A DNA stretch of 46,573 nucleotides, from the IMG/VR virus record IMGVR_UViG_3300021197_000675, positions 1-46,573 of that record, one strand, 5' to 3'. Below the pieces are notes generated by a model. The model did not search any database. It saw nothing but the letters and a program-made list of their open reading frames with translations, and had not been told where the DNA came from. Positions 17,815 to 25,088 of this stretch are shown here, one piece after another (the stretch's first letter is position 1; each line of letters begins with the position of its first letter). The translations under genes and the position numbers were made by a program. Source of the DNA: a virus.

Positions 17815-19655
17815 TAGGCAACGCCCTCGTAACTACGCATTATTTCATACATTTTTTTAACGCCTTGATTTCTGTTGCCGTTTCCTGCACCGCGCACCGC
17901 TTGTGCGGTCATTACAAATTCGCCGTCAGATAACATGGCAGGAATATCGTCAGAGGTCCCTGTACCGGGTCCCGCTATTGCGCCGTCCCTACGTGGAAAA
18001 TCTGAAGTAGAACCACCTTCGGCGGCGCCGTAAGGCTTGCCTCCTAAGTTATAAGGCGCTCCGGCATAAAATACTCGATAAGCTTGTGGATCGGCGGACA
18101 GTAAGTCGAAACCGCTTTGACCGCCCATATCAAAAGGATCGGGTGGCGCGGGAATTTCCTCGCCTTCAAAGCCTCCGCTTAAACCTAATGCCCCAAGTCC
18201 CACAGCCGCAGACGGACCAAAACGTCGTAGCATGTTAGGGTTTAGCCCTCTGTCGGTAATCTCAGCAAGAGCGGCGGTAGCCAAGTCTCTATAACTTTGA
18301 CCCCCGGCAACGGCTATTTCCCTTGTTGTTGCTCCGGGCGCCAAACCTAAATCTTTAATTAAGTATTCTTTAATGTTTACCTTGCCCGGAAAAAACACAT
18401 CTTTAGCGGCATCGACAAAATTCCCTCCGCCGTCAAACATATCTTTTACCGAATCCATAAAGCCGGGACGACGTAACGCTTCTGGGTCAAAACCTGTTCC
18501 CGCTTTTTGACCTACCCGACTTGCCGTGATTCCGCTTGAAGGGTCGGCATAAAAAGTATTTATGTCACCTCTAGAAGCTTGAGCATCGCGTGACAACTGA
18601 GCCAACGCTTCACCCGTGTTAGGCGCCGCTGTACCTGTTGCTGCATTAGGATCAAACACAGGATTTTTTTGATAAAACGTATTGTCTTGCGGTAAGGGCG
18701 AACTAATCACTTTAGCCGTTGTATCCGCCGTCGAAGCACCCGCAACTGCTGTTGGTCGAGGGGCGGTTATCGTCTGCTGCATGTTCTGAGGTAGCGAGAC
18801 GGTTGGCTGTCGTTGAGCCGCCGCTAAATTTTGCGTTGTATTTGCGCCCGGTATATTGGCTACAGGAGCATTCGTAGCTCCTGTTACCGTAGTAGACCCT
18901 GCCGGAGCAACCGGAGGCGGTAACGCTTGATTAGCCGCTTGTGCCGCAGTTTGATTAAGCGCCGCTGCTTGTGATGCTCTCATTGCGTCGGGTAAGCCAG
19001 ACTGCACCCCCGCTCTAAAGCCCGCCCCTAATGTGCCGCCTTGCATTTTAGAGCCAATGGCTCCGGTAACGCCTTTAAACAGTCCTGCGGTTAAACCGCC
19101 TATAGCACCCATCTTGAGCGCGTCTTTGAGACTGCCGCCCTGTATCAAGGTGCCTATGCCGCTACCTAAAGCAGAACCCGCAATCACACCAAGCGGTGTA
19201 AAAGATAACCCAATAGATAACGCAATGGGCGCTACCTTCTTAATAACTTTGACTACTTTCTTAACGGCTTTTTTAAGCCCTCTAAACAGCTTTTTGAGAA
19301 AAAACTCAGGCTGGCCGGTTACAGGGTTAATTGAATTAAGTTCGCTACCCACCACGTATCGTTCGGGATCTATGCCCATTGAACGCATTTGATTAAATAA
19401 CGTAGCTTTTAATCGTGGGTTTTCATCAAACACTGCCATCGGGATAACTGTTTCTCCCTCGGCGGCGTGAACCATGTAGGTATCTTCATAACGGCCGTAT
19501 TCTGCAAGCTGATCAGCTACAGACCGAACGCTACCAATACCGCTTGCAGGTATTCTTTCGTCGGTGTCTGCCCAATCTCCGGTCGTTGCCGTAAGAAAAG
19601 AAGCAATACCGCCTTCGGGAACTTCCATTGATTCTGGTCGCACAAAATCGTTCAC
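17814..19655 (-). CDS. 613-aa virion protein with basic-hydrophobic segment and GEFVM motif
   Basis: GTG at 19655 follows a GGAG ribosome site. The N-terminus has YMVHAAEGETVIPMAVFDE (about 60-78). A dense Lys/Arg helix (KKLFRGLKKAVKKVVKVIKK, about 122-141) leads directly into hydrophobic Gly/Ala-rich stretches (about 142-200) that could cross or disturb a membrane. The centre is Ala/Pro/Thr-rich and low in complexity. The C-terminus has DDIPAMLSDGEFVMTAQAV followed by a Gly/Asn-rich stretch; similar PAMLSxGEFVM motifs occur near the ends of phage tape-measure and internal proteins. It is probably an ejection-complex component. No enzymatic motif is seen. Confidence 0.6.
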   Translation of the reverse strand: MNDFVRPESMEVPEGGIASFLTATTGDWADTDERIPASGIGSVRSVADQLAEYGRYEDTYMVHAAEGETVIPMAVFDENPRLKATLFNQMRSMGIDPERYVVGSELNSINPVTGQPEFFLKKLFRGLKKAVKKVVKVIKKVAPIALSIGLSFTPLGVIAGSALGSGIGTLIQGGSLKDALKMGAIGGLTAGLFKGVTGAIGSKMQGGTLGAGFRAGVQSGLPDAMRASQAAALNQTAAQAANQALPPPVAPAGSTTVTGATNAPVANIPGANTTQNLAAAQRQPTVSLPQNMQQTITAPRPTAVAGASTADTTAKVISSPLPQDNTFYQKNPVFDPNAATGTAAPNTGEALAQLSRDAQASRGDINTFYADPSSGITASRVGQKAGTGFDPEALRRPGFMDSVKDMFDGGGNFVDAAKDVFFPGKVNIKEYLIKDLGLAPGATTREIAVAGGQSYRDLATAALAEITDRGLNPNMLRRFGPSAAVGLGALGLSGGFEGEEIPAPPDPFDMGGQSGFDLLSADPQAYRVFYAGAPYNLGGKPYGAAEGGSTSDFPRRDGAIAGPGTGTSDDIPAMLSDGEFVMTAQAVRGAGNGNRNQGVKKMYEIMRSYEGVA

Positions 19656-19717
19656 AAAAAGACTCCGTTATTATTCTGTCTATTATTGCTCAAAGTAGAG
19701 ATATTGTCACTTCTCAT
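19652..19717 (-). CDS. Possible 21-codon linking ORF between two virion genes
   Basis: ATG at 19717 overlaps the stop of the 98-aa gene (ATGA), and its own TGA (19652-19654) overlaps the GTG start of the 613-aa gene. The peptide is Asn/Ser-rich (MRSDNISTLSNNRQNNNGVF) with no recognisable fold. It fills what would otherwise be a rare gap and may serve mainly to carry ribosomes to the downstream GTG. It may be chance. Confidence 0.3.
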   Translation of the reverse strand: MRSDNISTLSNNRQNNNGVFL

Positions 19718-20010
19718 ACGGTAACTGTTACCTGCCCAACTGCCGTCGTAGCCGACGTGCCCGCTAGGTAGGCTTGATTCGCTAATGTAATGTGCAGGAC
19801 TCCGTTAACTTGGAACACTGCGCCTATTTCTAAGCCTTGGTTATTCTCTTGTAAATTCGTCAGCGTAAGGGTCGTGGCCCGTAGATCGCCGGGATTCTGC
19901 ACCTGTTGAAGAAACACAGAGAACGCTCTAACAACCTCGGCGGTGTAGTTCTGGCTGTAATCAGCCGGAGCTTGCGGAAATAACGGCCTTACGACCTTGC
20001 GGGTACTCAT
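19714..20010 (-). CDS. Small beta-rich putative virion protein (98 aa)
   Basis: The first 40 residues are helical (YTAEVVRAFSVFLQQVQNPG). The rest is strand-forming: TTLTLTNLQ, IGAVFQVNGVLHITL, VGQVTVTV. The layout of a short N-terminal helix and a beta C-terminus suits a small tail or head accessory protein. It overlaps both neighbours by a few bases and lies between the nozzle and the putative ejection genes. No family can be named. Confidence 0.6.
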   Translation of the reverse strand: MSTRKVVRPLFPQAPADYSQNYTAEVVRAFSVFLQQVQNPGDLRATTLTLTNLQENNQGLEIGAVFQVNGVLHITLANQAYLAGTSATTAVGQVTVTV

Positions 20011-20564
20011 CGAGGACGATTCCTGTCATCGCGGTCTTTTGGATTTTCGTAATCGTCAAAGCGCCTTGGTTCGGGTAAAACACGGCGATTGGCGTTTACT
20101 TTTCTATTAGGGTCTTTAACCGTTTGTTCTAGCCTAGCCATGCTTTCTTCAAGTCTAATATCTTCCGCTAATTGTTTAGGTGTTTTTGCTTTTAAACGGC
20201 TTATTCTAGGAACCCCCGGAATAATACTAAGCACCGATAACGTGGCTAACTGTTTTAAAGAATCAGAAGCGGCTATGTCCCCTATTTTTTCTGCTTCTAA
20301 AGCGCGGGCCGCTAACATATTTGCGTCGGCTATCCCTGCGGCTATCCCTACTGGAGGCACAAAAGTCTCTAACGCGGCTTGTAACGGCGCTTCTTTTAAA
20401 CCCTGTAAAGTACCTGTAACCATGTTTTTAGCGTCTTCCATTACGCCCGATGGAGTTTGTTCTTGAATATATTCAAACACGGTTTCGGGCATTTCTTTAG
20501 CCCCCGCAAAAAAAGCTTTTACTTTTTCAGAAATGCTGCCTATACCTTGGTCTATATCTGCCAC
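20007..20564 (-). CDS. Hypothetical virion-operon protein (185 aa)
   Basis: The protein starts with an amphipathic helix (GIGSISEKVKAFFAGAKEMPE). Weakly hydrophobic Ala/Gly/Pro-rich segments follow (FVPPVGIAAGIADANMLAAR, LATLSVLSIIPGVPRI), and the tail is very basic and Arg/Asp-rich (DRDDRNRPR). It overlaps the nozzle gene stop by one base. The mix of a membrane-tropic centre and a charged tail resembles its larger downstream neighbours, so an ejection role is possible but unproven. Confidence 0.55.
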   Translation of the reverse strand: MADIDQGIGSISEKVKAFFAGAKEMPETVFEYIQEQTPSGVMEDAKNMVTGTLQGLKEAPLQAALETFVPPVGIAAGIADANMLAARALEAEKIGDIAASDSLKQLATLSVLSIIPGVPRISRLKAKTPKQLAEDIRLEESMARLEQTVKDPNRKVNANRRVLPEPRRFDDYENPKDRDDRNRPR

Positions 20565-22486
20565 TATCTTCTCCCATCAGGGCGGACTTCCACCCGAGGA
20601 CTGCCCAAGCGCCATTGTATGTCAGCGGTGTTGGAGTCTACTTTAAGCGCAAACGATCTGCCGCGCAGCCTAATGTATGTTTCGGTTGTAAATTGTTCCA
20701 CGGGCGTTGTAGCAGTCTGCGTAACCGCCGAAGCCTTGCTCTGCACGTAGTTTCCACCCGGATAGTTTCGTGTCTGAAGAGTCATGTTAAGACTAGCTGC
20801 CGCATCGGTAGACGCCTCAAACGTTACGTCTGGGATCAACCGCGTCAAGAACACAAAGTCTTCGCCCTCGCCAATGCTTAACTGGCTGCTTTCTATAAAA
20901 CTTGTAATAGGAGAAGCCGGAGACGTGCTGCCGTCATTTAACCCCGACTCTTGGTTGTACAAGTAACCATCTGTACTTGCCGCAACTGGAAAATCGTTAA
21001 CTCCACGATCTAACCAGAAAGTTCTAACCAGATTACCGAAAGACCAGACTTTTTCTTCGTAGTTGTAAATCACGTACTTGTCGATCTCAGTAGAGCTACT
21101 AGACGGATAAAACCACCAGATTTCTCCAAAGGAACTGTTAAGAGAAGCGGTAACTAATTCTTTTTGTTCTAAATTAAAATTATTAAAAATGTAAGAGCGC
21201 ACGGTGCAAGGCAGCTTTTGAACTTGTCCGGTGTAAATGTAGAACTCTTCCACGCCCATCCAGAACACCATATCGTCTACGGCCTTGGCAGCAAGCGGTC
21301 CCGCAATAGTGGTGTTTTCGGATATTTGATCAATACCAAAGGTAAATGGCGGTCCAAGAAACTGCATGGCGTGAAGCGACACGTCGGTAAACACCAGTAT
21401 CTGTTGTCTTGTCTCTACCGCGCAAACAATCTCTGAACCTACGCCAACTCTCAAATCACCGGCTGTGTTTTCTACGGTAGCCGCCCATGTGGTCAAAGAC
21501 TCTTGACTGCTAAATCGGATAAGCAAAGGGTCCTGTACGCCGGGGTTTGTTTCGGAATCGCATCCAAATACGACTACGTGACGATCTCTATCACTCACTA
21601 AAACTTGCTTGGCGACAGTAGGCGTTGTGGTATCTGTGCCTAGGGTAGATAAGGGTACAGCGCGATCAGTGCCCAAAGTGTAAGCACTGACATCCCAATA
21701 ATAAATATTGCCGTCACGCACATTAAAAATAAGGTCTTCACCAAAGTTGTCCTGCGTGTATACCCGTAATTCGGTAGTAGAGGTAATGGTAATAGAAGAA
21801 CCCCAAGTAGAACGGCCCCAAGTTCCAGCACCCCATCCAGTACCAGCCACAGCCAAAGTTAACCCTGTGTTAATTTGATACTTGCCAACTACAGAAGCGC
21901 CGCCGTTACCGGTGTCAGACCCGTTTGCTACCACAAGTGTAGGACTTACCTGACCGTCAACGGTAATATCTTGAATAGTGGTTCCCGCAACACGGGCTTG
22001 AATCTTGTAATTACTGTTATCGACTATTTCAGTAATTTGATATTCTTGATTTAAAACCCCGGCGGTAATCGTCCCGCCCAGTGTTGCCGCTCCCGAAAAA
22101 GTTACAAAATCATTGACGACTGCCCCGTGAGAAGCGTCAGTGACGGTTAACGTAGATTCTGTGTTTACCGCCGCAAAGGTTACATCTCCGGCTGCGGTGG
22201 TAGCTCGCAAAGGAGTAATATCGTAATACTGCCCCCCTTCGTTAATGTAATACTTTTGAGAAGTGCCTACGCCCGTGAGCCGTGAGCCGCCTAGCGTTAC
22301 CCACGTATGCAAAGCGCGACAAACGCCCAAGAAGCTATAGATCGAAGTCTTGACCCACCCGCCAATCTTTTCAGGCAATCCTGAACGAAATCTTACCTTC
22401 TCTGAATCGAACCAACCTCCTTCGTTAGTATAAGAGGTAGTTTCCCTGTTCACGCCCGGTCTAAACTGTAATTTAGTTAACGGCAT
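20564..22486 (-). CDS. Tail nozzle/hub beta-propeller protein (P22 gp10-like)
   Basis: This 640-aa protein opens with LQFRPGVNRETTSY, NEGGWFDSEKVRFRSGLPEK and IGGW, a start characteristic of many marine phage tail proteins. The body is a run of beta-blades: LVSDRDRHVVVFGCD, ILVFTDVSLHAMQFLG, DDMVFWMGVEEFYIYTG, EIWWFYPSSSS, KYVIYNYEEKVWSFG. The C-terminus (LRGRSFALKVDS, WRLGSPRVEVRPDGRR) resembles the end of P22 gp10. This fits the propeller-bearing nozzle that closes the tail of podoviruses (P22 gp10, T7 gp12). It follows the fibre genes and precedes the ejection proteins, as expected. Fibres probably dock on it. Confidence 0.75.
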   Translation of the reverse strand: MPLTKLQFRPGVNRETTSYTNEGGWFDSEKVRFRSGLPEKIGGWVKTSIYSFLGVCRALHTWVTLGGSRLTGVGTSQKYYINEGGQYYDITPLRATTAAGDVTFAAVNTESTLTVTDASHGAVVNDFVTFSGAATLGGTITAGVLNQEYQITEIVDNSNYKIQARVAGTTIQDITVDGQVSPTLVVANGSDTGNGGASVVGKYQINTGLTLAVAGTGWGAGTWGRSTWGSSITITSTTELRVYTQDNFGEDLIFNVRDGNIYYWDVSAYTLGTDRAVPLSTLGTDTTTPTVAKQVLVSDRDRHVVVFGCDSETNPGVQDPLLIRFSSQESLTTWAATVENTAGDLRVGVGSEIVCAVETRQQILVFTDVSLHAMQFLGPPFTFGIDQISENTTIAGPLAAKAVDDMVFWMGVEEFYIYTGQVQKLPCTVRSYIFNNFNLEQKELVTASLNSSFGEIWWFYPSSSSTEIDKYVIYNYEEKVWSFGNLVRTFWLDRGVNDFPVAASTDGYLYNQESGLNDGSTSPASPITSFIESSQLSIGEGEDFVFLTRLIPDVTFEASTDAAASLNMTLQTRNYPGGNYVQSKASAVTQTATTPVEQFTTETYIRLRGRSFALKVDSNTADIQWRLGSPRVEVRPDGRR

Positions 22487-22987
22487 TTATGCTGCGCCCA
22501 CTTCAAAAAATAAAAACCCTGCAACAACCACTACAATTATTGCAATAACGACAGCTAAAAATGTTTTTGCTAAGTCTTCAATTAATACTTCATTACTCTT
22601 GGTTTTAGCTAGAGCCTTGGCGTTTGCTTTTTTTCGATCAACTGCTCGTTTCTTTTCGATCTTTGCTGCCTCTGCTTTAATCTTAACCCAACGGTGTGTC
22701 TGACCTTTGCGGGAGTAATGATCCCGTATCTTGTCCATCATTTTTTCGATACGTTCTTCCTGCTGGTCAATAGTAATGGCTTCTTCCAAAGCACTGCCTA
22801 TCATTATGTCATCATTACCAGCCCGTCGAGCTTTGGAGATATGCTCCTCAACTTTTTCTTTAGCCGTAAAGAAACGGCCCACTTCCCCGGCCATGTCCTC
22901 TACTTCTTTCTTTTTAGCAATCGCACCCTGAACCATGACAAACGCGCTGTCCAAGGCTTTGATAGCTAATATCGCTTCACCTATCAT
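22487..22987 (-). CDS. Coiled-coil protein with C-terminal membrane anchor (166 aa)
   Basis: The first 140 residues are helical and highly charged (KARRAGNDDIMIGSALEEAI, QQEERIEKMMDKIRDHYSRK). The C-terminus has one strong membrane helix (TFLAVVIAIIVVVVAGFLFF, about 142-161) and a short AA tail. Proteins of this layout occur next to tail genes of marine T4-like and T7-like phages and are usually called structural. An alternative is an inner-membrane lysis factor, but the lysis cassette is 19 kb away. The start follows the kinase-like gene by nine bases. Confidence 0.6.
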   Translation of the reverse strand: MIGEAILAIKALDSAFVMVQGAIAKKKEVEDMAGEVGRFFTAKEKVEEHISKARRAGNDDIMIGSALEEAITIDQQEERIEKMMDKIRDHYSRKGQTHRWVKIKAEAAKIEKKRAVDRKKANAKALAKTKSNEVLIEDLAKTFLAVVIAIIVVVVAGFLFFEVGAA

Positions 22988-22996
22988 AGTTCATCT

Positions 22997-23440
22997 TTAT
23001 AGAGCTTTAGTTCTATTTAGTTCTGTCTGGACTGCAATAAAAAAATCTAAAAAATGCTCTACTTTTTCATCCTCATCATTAAACCTTTTTATTCGCACAT
23101 CGTAATTAACAGGACGCTCAAAAACTTTATTGGTATCTCCATATTTAGAAATCTGGATAGTGTCCATCCACACCATAAAATCGGCATTGAGACTATCTCG
23201 CCACTTGTTTATAGGACAAATAAAGTCTAAAAAAACTAACCCTTCTTTACCTTCAGCAGCGGATTTCATTCTGTGAAACTGCCTTAATCGTCCGTCTAAA
23301 GAAAAATCCCAATCCTCTGCTGCCGTTCTGACCTCATCAGCGTTGATGTGTGACCCACCGTACTTTTTAACTAATTTCTTAGCTAAAGTTGTTTTGCCGC
23401 TATCGGGCAATCCTGTCAGTAAGATCACACACTTTTTCAT
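22997..23440 (-). CDS. APS-kinase-like P-loop kinase
   Basis: This 147-aa kinase has Walker A GLPDSGKTT (10-18). HINADEVRTAAEDWDFS follows (about 31-47), which matches the D-x2-VR and GF-x-D segments of adenylylsulfate kinase. RLRQFHRM corresponds to the R-x6-R segment, and LVFLDFICP to the strand before the lid. It is shorter than CysC (about 200 aa) and diverges at the C-terminus, which ends in a helix (EHFLDFFIAVQ). If it is a true APS kinase it would make PAPS, the donor used by the sulfotransferase domain encoded 1.6 kb upstream in the same operon. Another small-molecule or protein kinase role is possible. It overlaps the 133-aa gene by four bases (ATGA). Confidence 0.7.
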   Translation of the reverse strand: MKKCVILLTGLPDSGKTTLAKKLVKKYGGSHINADEVRTAAEDWDFSLDGRLRQFHRMKSAAEGKEGLVFLDFICPINKWRDSLNADFMVWMDTIQISKYGDTNKVFERPVNYDVRIKRFNDEDEKVEHFLDFFIAVQTELNRTKAL

Positions 23441-23838
23441 AACGCATCGACTTCATCGTGAGTTGTAGCCGCATTAACAGCCGTGACTCTTGCTTCATAC
23501 GTGTCTTGTGCCGCAGCCACTGCCGCAGCGTCGTACTGAGTGCTAGGAAATTCGTCTATCTCTTTGTTCATTTCTGTTTGCACTACGGTTCGATAGGTGG
23601 CTTGAGCCTGTCCTATTAAACTTCCCTTACGCTCATCCACCGTGATGTCTCTAACGGCATAGACAATCTGAACGGGGTCTACTGAAATATCAAAGGTATG
23701 CCCGTCATAAGTTTGACGATCTGCTGTTAAGTCTGGTTTTACCTCAACCGCTGATTTCCAACCCGCTTCCCCCGCAGGAGGCTGCGTGTCCCAAACTTGT
23801 TTTACTTCTTCGTTTACTACTTGTACAAATAAAGACAT
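23437..23838 (-). CDS. Putative fibre-associated protein (133 aa)
   Basis: Residues 1-70 are beta-rich (VVNEEVKQVWDTQPPAGEAG, HTFDISVDPVQIVYAVRDIT). From about 75 onward the protein is helical (VQTEMNKEIDEFPSTQYDAA, EARVTAVNAATTHDEVDAL). A beta head followed by a helical tail is seen in phage tail-fibre assembly or hinge proteins, and the gene sits directly after the third RCC1 gene. The role is inferred from position. No conserved catalytic residues. Confidence 0.5.
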   Translation of the reverse strand: MSLFVQVVNEEVKQVWDTQPPAGEAGWKSAVEVKPDLTADRQTYDGHTFDISVDPVQIVYAVRDITVDERKGSLIGQAQATYRTVVQTEMNKEIDEFPSTQYDAAAVAAAQDTYEARVTAVNAATTHDEVDAL

Positions 23839-23867
23839 GAGTGTCTCCTTATATTAATAATTAATAA

Positions 23868-25088
23868 TTAACTAGTTTTGAGTAGCATAGGGTGAGTCGT
23901 ATTACAACTAAACGCAGGTAATGTTTTATTCCACGTAGTAAGAGAACCTATCTGTACCGGGGAGGAGTAATTAGTGGTGTTACCCAAACCTAGTCGGCCA
24001 TTAGTTCCCTGCCCCCAAGTCCATAAAGCGCCGCTTGTTGTAACACCGATAGCAAACGAATCACCCGCAGCAACATCTGACCAAGTAGTCAATGCACCTA
24101 CCTGTACTGGAGAAGAACGACTAGAGGTGTTACTTGTCCCTAATTGGCCAATACTGTTATTACCCCATGCCCAAAGAGTTCCGTCTGTTTTAACAGCGTA
24201 AGTAGAATTATTGCCTGTTGCCAATTTACTCCACGTAGTAAGAGCGCCAACCTGTACTGGAGAACTACGAGTGGTAGTAGTACCATCGCCTAGTTGACCA
24301 TTACCATTTAGTCCCCACATCCAAAGCGCGCCGTCTGTTTTAATTGCTGCTACAAAGTAATTTCCCGCAGATATGGTTAACCAAGTAGTTAATGCACCTA
24401 CCTGTACTGGAGAAGAATAATTGGTAGTGTTGCCTAGACCTAAATTTCCGTAATAGTTATACCCCCAAACATAAATCGCACCGGAATTATTGGTAGCTAC
24501 GCTAAATTGTTGTCCCGCAGCTATTGCTGCCCATGTAGTAAGAGCGCCTACTTGAACTGGAGAGGAGCGGTTACTAGTAGTACCATCACCTAACCTTCCT
24601 TTGTAATTATTTCCCCACGCCCAAAGCGTACCATCTGTTTTATTAGCTAAAACGAAGTTGTAACCCGCAGAAGCCTTCAGCCACGTAGTAAGAGCGCCTA
24701 TCTGTACCGGAGAAGAATAATTAGTGGTATTGCCTACTCCTACTTGGCCGCTTGAGTTAAACCCCCATGCGTACATTTGACCCAAAGCATTGATAGCGAC
24801 AGTATGCTGACCACCCGAATTAACCTTACTCCAAGTAGTTAGCGCACCTACCTGAACTGGGGACGAGTAACTAGTTATGTTACCTACCCCTAATTGTCCA
24901 TTAGCATTATATCCCCAACCCCATAGCTCTTTAGGAAGTGTAGGTAAAGGCCACAGACCCCGCTGCTTATAATCTGCTACTTCATCTAAAGTCCATATGC
25001 CTGACGCAGAACCGCCCTCGCCATCAGTAGGGCCAACAACAGTTGGGGCTGTTTTGTTGATAAAACCACCGGGCCACTTTCCACTCAT
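23868..25088 (-). CDS. RCC1-repeat beta-propeller tail adhesin candidate (406 aa)
   Basis: After about 50 N-terminal residues (KWPGGFINKTAP...) the protein is seven RCC1 repeats, each about 50 aa and each ending in SSPVQ[VI]G[AS]LTTW. The blade core is W-x-WG-x-N-x-x-G-x-LG-x-G[ND]. Seven repeats match the seven-bladed propeller of eukaryotic RCC1. In a phage tail operon this suggests a virion-surface binding protein; RCC1 domains there have no chromatin role. The N-terminal stub could be the attachment to the tail or a shared anchor, as its KWP and DEVADYKQRGLWP segments differ from the propeller. The nearest paralogues are the genes at 26863 and 28045. Confidence 0.8.
   Translation of the reverse strand: MSGKWPGGFINKTAPTVVGPTDGEGGSASGIWTLDEVADYKQRGLWPLPTLPKELWGWGYNANGQLGVGNITSYSSPVQVGALTTWSKVNSGGQHTVAINALGQMYAWGFNSSGQVGVGNTTNYSSPVQIGALTTWLKASAGYNFVLANKTDGTLWAWGNNYKGRLGDGTTSNRSSPVQVGALTTWAAIAAGQQFSVATNNSGAIYVWGYNYYGNLGLGNTTNYSSPVQVGALTTWLTISAGNYFVAAIKTDGALWMWGLNGNGQLGDGTTTTRSSPVQVGALTTWSKLATGNNSTYAVKTDGTLWAWGNNSIGQLGTSNTSSRSSPVQVGALTTWSDVAAGDSFAIGVTTSGALWTWGQGTNGRLGLGNTTNYSSPVQIGSLTTWNKTLPAFSCNTTHPMLLKTS

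Noticed and set aside
16654-19655. Tape-measure protein of a long-tailed phage
   Set aside because: The proteins are Gly/Ala-rich and helical, but no tail tube, sheath or baseplate genes exist, and a gp10-like nozzle is present, so ejection proteins fit better.
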